The notes beneath the pieces are model-generated. The model had not been told where the DNA came from. It searched no databases and saw only the letters and a list, made by a program, of their open reading frames with translations. From Strigops habroptila (Eukaryota; Chordata; Aves; Psittaciformes; Psittacidae), in assembly GCF_004027225.2 (NCBI RefSeq), contig NC_044277.2, positions 70,828,400 through 70,892,399 on the forward strand: a stretch of DNA of 64,000 nt, read 5' to 3'. This document shows positions 47,089-64,000 of the stretch, in pieces (position 1 is the first letter of the stretch; each line of letters starts with the position of its first letter). A program made the translations under genes and the position numbers.

Positions 47089-47906
47089 GTGAGTACTGGA
47101 TTTAATTAGTGGATTTATTGCTTCTGATAAGCTATTTTTGACATGAGTAGATGATCTCATCCCTAACAGAGGGATCAATAGGCAGCCTAGCTAGAATACC
47201 ACGATAGATTCCATGAGTGTTCTACACACACCTTTCTGTGCAGGAAGAGCAACTAATTTGAGCAACTGGTTGCACTTCTCAGCAAAAATGATGTTTTAAA
47301 AGGACTTAAAGATATATTAGACAGCCGAATAAATGGAGGTGAATTTTGTAGTTGCAGTGTTATAATCTCCTAACACTTGAATTCTGAACTGCTGTTTTTA
47401 AAAAGGTATACCTTTATTTTTCAGGTTCTAACTTACCCATAGGTAAGTTTAAAAGCAAGAAATTAAATGATGGTATCTCACACTTAAATATTTTCAAGAA
47501 ACAGTAGCTTCCCCTCCTCACTGCTGTAGCAAAGAAATGAACCTCCATAATATACCCAGGTATCATCAAGATCAGACATTGTCAGGCGGGTATTTGTGAA
47601 CATGTAACTTACCTCTAAATGTGGAAGCAGAGATTTCTGCTTCCACAGCAGTCTAGCAAAAGCAAATGTGTTTATATCTCAGTAGCTAAAGGTCATAATC
47701 CCCCTTTTTTTGACATAAAACAGTGTTTGTTAGATTGGATAAAATTCTAAAGTTCGGTTCTGCTATGATAAGTACGTGATCAAAAAGAATATTTGCTTGC
47801 TCATCAGATCTATTCTTCCTGTCAGTTCTTATTATTTCAAGTTAAAACGAGATTTTGCCTTTTGGTTTTGGATTGTTGTTGGGTTTTGGGTTTTTTTGTG
47901 TTGGTT

Positions 47907-47929
47907 CCCCCCCCCCCCCCTCCCCCCCC
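47907..47929 (-). repeat. C14TC8-type homopolymer tract
   Basis: A long C run interrupted by one T; the complementary strand is G-rich. Such runs are slippage-prone and hard to sequence, so its length here may not be exact. Confidence 0.85.
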
Positions 47930-49280
47930 ATGGAGTAAGTAATTTTTGTACATCATCAACAAAATGATTTGCTCATTTCTAAGCATATGGGCTGTATAAG
48001 AAGTATAATACGCTACCAAGAATATGTTTTTACTGGCCTTCACTGAAGGGAAATTGGAGAAAAGAACTACCCCTATTTTAGAAACACAGAACTTTAGAAA
48101 TGGGTTTTTTTTAAGAGAGCCAAAGATATGTCACGATTTTTTCAGAAAAAGTCATGTCTGACTTGACAGTTGTTTCTTTAATTTCATGTAGTAACATTTT
48201 GAAAAGGGCTAAAGTGACTTAAATTTCTATGAACTCTTTTCAGAAGAATTAGCAGATTAAGCTTGCTTATAGTCATGGATAAGTGCCAATTGGGACAAAG
48301 AAGCTTAAATGTCACCAAGCTCTTTTGAAAATGTAATCTTTTTACTCTTCTTGTTATTAACCTTTAGTGTCTGTTTTTATGTAGTATAACGATGACTAGG
48401 CTGAAAAGTGGTTTTGATACGTGCAGAATGCTGTTAATTTCTAGTCTGACTATAACTAGAGAGTCCTTAGCATGACCAAGCACTTCTCATCAATTGCTTT
48501 CCAATACAATAAGATTATGACTGAGAAACAAAGCATTTCTAGATATTCCAAAGTGAAATTTCTTCTGTGGGCTGCACCTATTGAAGTGGGGATGTGCCAT
48601 AAGGTATGGTTTATTTCTTTGTTACATGGTACCAGCTCATAGTATCTTATACAGAATCCTACTTGTTTATGCACTATATCACATCTCCATACACTAACTA
48701 CAAAGTTAATGTGTTTTTTCCTCATCTTTTGTCCATTAGAAAAAAAAAGCAACTTGCCCCTCATAAATATTTATTTCTTATTAATTTTTTTATGTGTAGC
48801 AAGAGGAAATAAAAAATTCTCTTTATGTATTCAGTGACATCTTTACAAAGGCTGATTTAGGTGGTTTTGTTCTTCCTCTGTTTGCTTAGCTGTGCAAAAC
48901 AGGCTTTTAAAGACAGCAGAGGCTGGTCTGAGTTAATATGGCCTGTACCAGGTTTTCCATTTATTTGTATACATAAAACATGTCAGCTTAGATTAAACTA
49001 GATCTCATTATCCTTATGGATGGCCTCTTAACTCAAAAGGTGTGTTAATTCTCTGTCATGCTGAGCAACATTCCATGCACTGTGTTAGTGCTCCGTTTTC
49101 TGGCTTGCAGATTTCAAAAGCCTTTCCATTTCTTTTGTTCTTGAGTATTTTGGTGCTATTTTATTTTGTTCTGGTGCCAAAGATATGCACATTGCCAAGG
49201 AAACACCTCATGCCATGCTATTCCTTGTCTCCCTGTATTCACTGATCCTTCACTAACGGGTGTGATTCAACATCAAAGCA

Positions 49281-49418
49281 AAAGGTTTAACAGAAGAAAT
49301 TCTGCCTAAAGAGACTTTCGGCAGCAGAGGGATCATTCCTAATGAAGACATCTTGGCTGCATCCAAGCTGATGCAGTCTCCCTTGTAAGAAATAAAAAAA
49401 AAAAAAAAAAAAAGGTTT
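49281..49418 (+). repeat. A-tailed segment flanked by AAAGGTTT (possible retroposed fragment)
   Basis: About 100 bp of unique sequence ends in AATAAA plus a run of about 20 A. AAAGGTTT occurs at 49281-49288 and again at 49411-49418 just after the A run. That arrangement resembles a target-site duplication around a retroposed sequence. The short direct repeat partly overlaps the A tract and could be chance. Confidence 0.25.
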
Positions 49419-49959
49419 GTAGGGGATTAAAAAGAACATACAAGCAAATTACAGTGCCTTATAGGCATGATTCTCCTCTTGTATTTAAGGAACAAATGAG
49501 GAATTATTATCCTGAACTTGATAGAAGTGCTTTGCTTGTAGAGGTGAGTGGAGAATAAGGGGAAAATTAGCTTGATGTGAAACAGGTTCTCTCATTACAG
49601 CCATCTGGTAATTATAGGTTTGCTTTTCACATACATAGGATTTGGCAGTCAGTCTTTTTTTGGGGACAGGCATTGTCTTTAAAATGAGTCTTTGAATTCC
49701 TATTCACCATCAATATATTTTAGCACTAGTAATGTGTCCAAAATTCTGTTCATTGAACGCTATTGCCAATTAGTGTACCCAGACCTCTACTTTTGTTTCC
49801 TTTTTTTAATTTTTAAATTCAGATGTGTGTTAATTTGCCTCTTTCAAGGCACTTCTGCAGAAATTGAAACAGATATATTTTTGTATAGCAAAGCAAGCAG
49901 ACTGTGCAAACAAAGCACTTAACCGTGTCAGATGTTAAGGCACTAAAGTTGCCACAATT

Positions 49960-50009
49960 TACTGAGGAGCAATTGCCAAGGGTGTACTGAGGAGCAATGG
50001 CCAAGGGTG
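49960..50009. repeat. 25-bp tandem duplication
   Basis: Two adjacent copies begin TACTGAGGAGCAAT and end GCCAAGGGTG, differing at one base (T versus G). It lies in DDC intron 6. Confidence 0.95.
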
Positions 50010-53000
50010 GCTGATATGCAGCCCTTTATCTGGCCACCATATAAGGGGCAGCTTTAAAGCATGTGCTGAGGTCATGTCCATTTCGATAATTGCAAACATT
50101 AAGTGGTGGTTAAGCACACGCAGAAATGCCTTTCTCAGTTGGACCCTATATGCTCCTAGCTTGAGACAGGCCTCTACTTTGGGTGAATGTTGACCGGGAT
50201 GCTCAAATGTGGAGACCACCAAGTAAAGCACTGCTAAATTCAGGTGTAGGGTCCACTGCATTCAAGCCTAGTTTACTTGAATATATCTAAGTGGCCTGTG
50301 AGCTTTATGCTGTCTTTCATAAGTCAACACTGATATGTTGCAGATGGCATATATATAGTACAATATACTTCAACAATCTCTTTCAGTATAAAGCTGCTTT
50401 AACATAATTGCCTTGCTGCTGAACAAAGGCCCAGCATGAAATCTCTCTGATACTAGCTGAAATGACTCTTCTGAATGATGATCTGCAGGATATTAGGAAG
50501 CAGGCTGTTTTTATCTGGACTCACTTGGGAAACAATAAATCAGAATTAGACTAACAGAGGAGCCATCTTTTCAGTAGAAGTTAACACTAAGATCCTGACC
50601 ACAGATTCACATTTGGAAGAAGCATTCTTGAGATGTGTACAGGCATCCAGGGTGATGTTTCTTAATCCACAGTTTGTGAAAAATCACTGTTTTGTAAAGC
50701 ACTGAGTGGTTTAGTAAACTGTTGCAGTTTTCTACAAGCCACAGACATTCTTATGAGTGCAAGATGGCAAACAACTGAGTAGGATAAAATAAAAACAGTA
50801 AGAGAACATTGAAGGTTCTGCCTCATTATAGTTAATTGCAAATGAAAAGCTTTGTGGTGAAACTGTGCAAAATGTGTCCACATATTTTTCAAAAGCTGTA
50901 GGAGGTCTTCCAGTTGAAAAGATTGAGAGTCATTGCTCTCAGGCATCATAAAGATTCATGCACATTTACTGACATAGCTCTTGATTTCAGGAAAGTAATA
51001 CATGAGATGACTGATGCAAGCATTTTAGCTGCTTTGTATTAGCAACCAGGGTTGAGTCAAATTTGAAGTGCGCAACCTGAAAAGGATAAGGCCTGCAGGC
51101 TATACTGAGCCATCAGTCCTGTTTCTGTGATGCAGCCTGTCCTCCGCCCTTTGCACAAATGTGATTTTGCCAGTGTTATACAGGTTACAAATTGAGTTAG
51201 ATTTGCTGTGTAGAAGTGAGACAGGATAATGAGAGTCCTGAAAAAAGCAGATGCTGTCACTTGAAGTGGTTTCTGAGAATTAAATCAAGTAGCTTTAAGG
51301 CTTAGACTCCTGCAGAGAGGACAACAAAATTATTTTAGAAACTGAGGTACGCTTTACAGAATTAGCCATTATTTAAATGACTAAGCATATGTCTGAACTC
51401 ATAAAATCTCTTACTGAAGCAACATACTCATCCTGATTAGAAGGAGAATACTTTAACTGCAGTACAACACTAATAACAATAATGTGTAAGTTTCTGTTGT
51501 AAAATCTCTGTCTTGCTTTAGTTGCTGGACTAGCCAAGATAATTTCACTCTAATCTTCTCAGAAAGTCTACAACATATTATCATAAGATATATGTACAAA
51601 AGTAGACCTAAGTCTATAGTCCACTCTTTATTAGAATTAACCCCTATTCTTTATGTATATAGAAACCCCAGAATTTTCTTCATGGCATCCTCCATTTCTT
51701 GTGACCCAATTTGTAGATCTGTAGTTCAGCCAAAGATGAAATGCAAGTTTCTCCTGATTGTGGGAACATCCTAGGTAGACAATAAAGTGATAAAGATATT
51801 TTGACTCCACACATGCATGCCGCCTTAGTAAAAGAAGAGAGCAAACTTACTTCTTTTCTAAAAAATATCCTGCACTCTTTTAAAAGCAACCTCCCTCAAA
51901 GGATGATTAAACTTCCAGAGAAATCATAAATGTACCTCCAGGCACTGTAATTATTCTGTTCTTCTCATGTGTCTCAGAATATGGGAAGGCCCAGCGTAAA
52001 GATTAGATTATTCTGAGGGGAAAATGTGTTAGCAGCAAAATGTTCAGCTCATTTGCAGAACTATATTTGTTTCAAACTCAGGTTCTTAGTAGCTTGATTT
52101 GGAAAAAAAAAATTGAATTTTCCCTTTCTTATTTTTTAAGAAATTGTTATTTTTACTAGAAATTATTTACTATTATAAATACATAATAGTATATTATTAT
52201 GAAATTATAGTAATATTTTTCCCCATAGCAAATATTTTAATTGGTGCAATGAAACATGGTGATAGCTATTAATATTTCTGTAATTGTGAAGTTGGGGGAA
52301 CATGCGCGCTGTCAGGGATAAAGTGTTTTCAGGTTTTTGTATGACTACATTTAATCAGGTCTCCCCTGTACAGATTATGGCTTCTTCTAAGAGTGTACAT
52401 AAATTCATATGAATAGAGTGCTGTCTGAGTACTTTCCATTAAACAGAAAAAATCAGCTCCCTACAACAATTTAAAATATCTCTGAGGTATACAGTATGAT
52501 ATAGATGCAGAAATGTTTGAAAGTGTACTTGAAAGAGGGGATTTACCTCTCTAGCAACAGATTATTGAACTAGTTCGATATTCTTGGGATGTATAATTTT
52601 AAATGTCTGGCTTTTTGAATACATATCCACCTGCTCTTTTTACTGAATATTTATGTCAGTGTGGGATTTCCAAGAAATTTTGAAAAATCCAGTTTAATAA
52701 GTAGCGAAACAGCCATCTCTCACTTTGCATGAGTTCTCTAAAAACCTGGAACTAGCAAATGAAAATCCTATCGCATTTATCCAACTCTTTGTCTCATAAT
52801 CAGATTATTTTTTGCAAGATGCCAGGCCTTTCTACTGTGCTGTTGCTGCATTATTTCACAGAATGAAAAGAAGAAAAAAAAGCATGATGGAAAATGTGAA
52901 AAGCAAAAAAAACTTGTTAAAACCTCATGAGAAGTTATTGAGAGGACTAGTTAGGGAACCCCAGAAGGAAAACCAACTCTTAGTTCAGAGATGTGTACAG

Positions 53001-54181
53001 GACCTGCTTCAAGATGTGACTGTAGATGATTTGTAACAGTCTCCAATATCCAATAGCTGGTAGAAGTGAAAAGGCAATAAAATCTCTAGCTTGAAAGCAG
53101 GTGACAGCTTATGAATGAGGATGAGTGTTCAAGGGACAAATAAAGGGTAAAATATTGGTAGCTATCAAGCATTCTGTTTAATTAGAGCAGATTTGCACAC
53201 TTAGTGCAAATGTGCATCACCTTTTACAAAAGGGGGGGGGGGAAGCTGTTGTTGTTTGAGTATGGGAACCCCTAGAATTAAAGAGATATCACTGAAATGC
53301 AGGAGAGACAGCATGTGAATGTTCAAGCCAGATGAACAGGAAAAAAGCATAAACTTGGCAAGTGAAACATGGTATTAGGCTAAAACAGGCGATATAGGAT
53401 TTAGGCAAACAATTTGCTACTGCCATAATAACATGAAATTATTTTTCTCAGAAGTAGAAAGTTTGTGCTAGAGCGAGAGAGAGTAAAAGCTGAAGCAGAT
53501 AAGGCCACATCAGGTAACAGAAACATGAGCAAAATCCTTTAGTACAGAAGTGCTTACTCACATCATGATGGCTGTAACAGACAGGCCAAAAGTCCACCCT
53601 GTCCCCAGCTGCAGCTCTCAGCTGGTCATTGGCAATACATCCCCATTCTGCAGCAGCTCCACAACTACGTAGCAATGACAGCTAGTATAGCAGTCCTGGA
53701 CAAACTAAACAGATGCTTAGAAACAGAAGATTACTTGGCATGTTGGATGAGCCAGAGAAGTCCAATGCAGAGAAGGAACTACTGGAAACTTTCTGTGATG
53801 GTATCACTCCTACAAGGGAGGGCAGTGAACCCAGAGGCCCTGCATATGTACTCAGTCTGGAGCTGTGTCACAAAACTGCACTGGATAGAGTTTTAATGCA
53901 TAGTTGTGCCTGTGGTTTGCTATGAGAGTATGTTTTTTTCTTGAAAGGTCTCATGGATGGACAGGTATCAGCTAGGTGTTCATTTGTCTTCTTATAGGTC
54001 TTGTCATGAGTTCACTGAGGGATGTGGACACACACAACAGAAAAAATGTGGCTAGTTGCAGATATGTAGGGAAAACAGTGAAGGCAAAAGATAGTGCATT
54101 GGCAGTGTACTTGGCAGGAAAAGGTAACCAGAAGTACAAAAATAACCCCCCCAAATTCTGGAGTTGACATATTTATAGTCA

Positions 54182-54240
54182 TGTCCTGGCTGTATTATAG
54201 TTGTGTGTGACCTTGGATAAATGATCCAATTCCTTTGTAC
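54182..54240 (+). mobile_element. MIR-like SINE core relic
   Basis: GTCCTGGCTGTATTATAG followed by TTGTGTGTGACCTTGGATAA resembles the conserved MIR/CORE-SINE core (ACTTACTAGCTGTGTGACC-TTGGGCAA). Ancient SINE relics of this type occur in amniote genomes. The match is short and identified by eye. Confidence 0.4.
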
Positions 54241-55241
54241 TTAATACCCTTAACTAAAACCCACCATATTTTATTTGCCTATTTAAACTATTATGTGTCT
54301 TCTAATGTATAAAAATCCAGTACAAGGCAAAAAACAAACCCAGTCTTTATTAGCACTTGCAAAAAGGAGACAAAGTGTTTAAAGTGTAAGTGTAGCAATG
54401 AAAAATAAAATAATGTCAGTTTATATGCACTTGGTAGTTGGTTTTTGGGATTATAATTCTACCTGCATATTCCCAGTAAGATACCATAGCTCATTTTCAC
54501 CTAGTTATATTCTTTTTCTACTGTGAAAATACAATATTTACGTTGCTTCTGCCTTTTGCCCACTGGTAATGCAGCAGGATACATTAAATGAGGCATTAAC
54601 TGAATGAAAGAAGGATGTTTCCAGTATTTTGGGATGAATTTGGGAGAAAAAGTTTCTCTGGGAATATATCTTGCAAACCTAATATGCTACTAGTGAACAG
54701 GTCCCAGGCTTCACATCCGTTGAGCACAAAGCAGTTACAAGTCTGTTACAGAGCTGTGGCTCTTTAATTCAGGCAGTAACATTTTATGATTCATTCTGTC
54801 AACGGCGCTTCCAGCACCTTTAAGTTGCTCAAGTTCAGAGCTTGCTTATAGACCATAAACTGCAAATCATTATGGTGATAACTGCGTATGTGAAGTTAGT
54901 ATTGGGCCACATGATAAGCATGTGGAACACATGGAAAATATATAAAATACAGCATTAATGTAATACTGTGACTATGTTGCATTACTTGTCAGTCAATTTT
55001 AGATTAACATTTGATTTTATGCATCTGTTCCAATAGATGCCTATGGGAGCTTTGAAAATAAAAAAAATTGATTCTCAAAAGTTCCACTGAAGGATGGTTA
55101 TTGGCTAAAATCCATTTCTTTTGCCCTATATTATCTATTATCTCCGTTTATTGTTGCCTTTGCAGGCAGGTTTTTTTCATTTGATACTATTCTTTGCTGT
55201 AACGTATTTTATTTTTTTGCCTTTGTTTTTTGGCTCTGCAG

Positions 55242-55308
55242 TTCTGTGCAACACTTGGAACCACACCTTCCTGCTCCTTTGACAAACTGTTAGAACTGGG
55301 TCCTATCT
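55242..55308 (+). CDS. DDC: DDC coding exon 6 (residues 239-260 and first base of 261)
   Basis: This short 67-nt exon encodes FCATLGTTPSCSFDKLLELG, then PI and the first base of a Cys codon. The donor is ATCT|GTAAGT at 55309. Thr246 lies in the TLGTT motif, which contacts PLP and substrate. Human DDC has Met-Val where this has Phe-Cys at 239-240. Histidine decarboxylase has Val-Cys there, so the Cys is not unusual for the wider family. It is phase 0 at the start and phase 1 at the end, so skipping it would shift the frame. Confidence 0.96.
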
Positions 55309-63780
<8,472 letters not shown>

Positions 63781-63857
63781 GGTGAAGAAAAGATCAGATT
63801 TAACAAGTGCGTTTAAATTAGAACCTCTGTACCTGCAGCATCACCATCAGGAGTCTG
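63781..63857 (+). CDS. DDC: DDC coding exon 9 (end of residue 315 through 340, first base of 341)
   Basis: It completes Trp315 and encodes VKKRSDLTSAFKLEPLYLQH then HHQES plus the first base of a probable Gly341. The donor is TCTG|GTAACT at 63858, weaker than the others. This is the flexible catalytic loop region of the enzyme. Tyr332, needed for protonation after decarboxylation in the mammalian enzyme, is present in EPLYLQ. A run of three His (335-337) occurs where human has His-Ser-His. Remaining exons lie downstream. Confidence 0.95.
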
Positions 63858-64000
63858 GTAACTTTATAATTAAATGAGATTATTATTATTTTGTTTGCAT
63901 ATTGGTATTTAATGGAAAGAAGGACTTAAGATGAAAACTGAAATTCTTAAGACTATCTATGTTGTTTAGGAGCCTATTTCCATTTTCAGAGTGCCCTGGG
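63858..64000 (+). other. DDC: DDC intron 10 (start only)
   Basis: Intronic sequence runs to the window edge. No acceptor or exon is seen. Confidence 0.85.

Larger units (their letters stand above)
47089..55241 (+). other. DDC: DDC intron 6
   Basis: This 8.2-kb intron is the largest between coding exons in the window. It contains a C-rich tract (47907-47929), an A-tailed segment (about 49281-49418), a 25-bp tandem duplication (49960-50009), a G11 run (about 53231-53241) and a MIR-like core (about 54182-54240). Frames such as 52812-53036 and 53675-53925 show no recognisable domain. No gene is supported. Confidence 0.93.

Noticed and set aside
52812..53036. Lys-rich 74-codon frame in DDC intron 6
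   Set aside because: Composition follows an A-rich stretch, no domain is visible and there is no promoter or splice context.

Overview
The window is vertebrate nuclear DNA from a bird. It has long introns with GT-AG splice sites. Its interspersed repeats are mostly CR1 LINE fragments ending in the avian signature of ATTCTATG-type octamer repeats. It also carries a solo LTR of a type I associate with neoavian genomes. Bacterial features (operons, CRISPR arrays, ribosome binding sites) are absent.

Layout: (1) about 1-4600 (+) is the 3' end of GRB10. Two SH2-domain exons are visible (555-648 and 1442-1588), followed by a long 3'UTR with several poly(A) signals. (2) About 4600-26200 is intergenic. 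It holds a CpG-rich island (about 9670-10310) followed by a consensus splice donor, three substantial CR1 copies, and an unclassified block with internal duplications (about 21460-22260). (3) About 26215-64000 (+) is the 5' two-thirds of DDC, aromatic L-amino-acid decarboxylase. A TATA box and a short GA-rich segment ending in a perfect splice donor (about 26245-26319) are a good candidate for the untranslated first exon. Nine coding exons follow at 32383-32619, 38733-38846, 39483-39602, 43616-43750, 46945-47088, 55242-55308, 57424-57518, 59358-59425 and 63781-63857. They join in frame to encode residues 1-340 and the first base of codon 341. The C-terminal exons lie beyond the window.

The DDC reading frame is open. 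It is collinear with human numbering at every catalytic landmark checked: Trp71, Tyr79, Phe80, Ser147, Ser149, His192, Thr246, Asp271, Lys303 and Tyr332. The order GRB10 then DDC on one strand matches the conserved amniote arrangement. DDC converts L-DOPA to dopamine and 5-HTP to serotonin. GRB10 is an adaptor that restrains insulin/IGF receptor signalling. They are neighbours rather than members of one pathway.

I see no undescribed multi-gene system here. The most useful leads are regulatory: the candidate DDC promoter and first exon, the orphan CpG island with a splice donor and a nearby HNF1-like motif, and a strong 58-nt hairpin in DDC intron 1.
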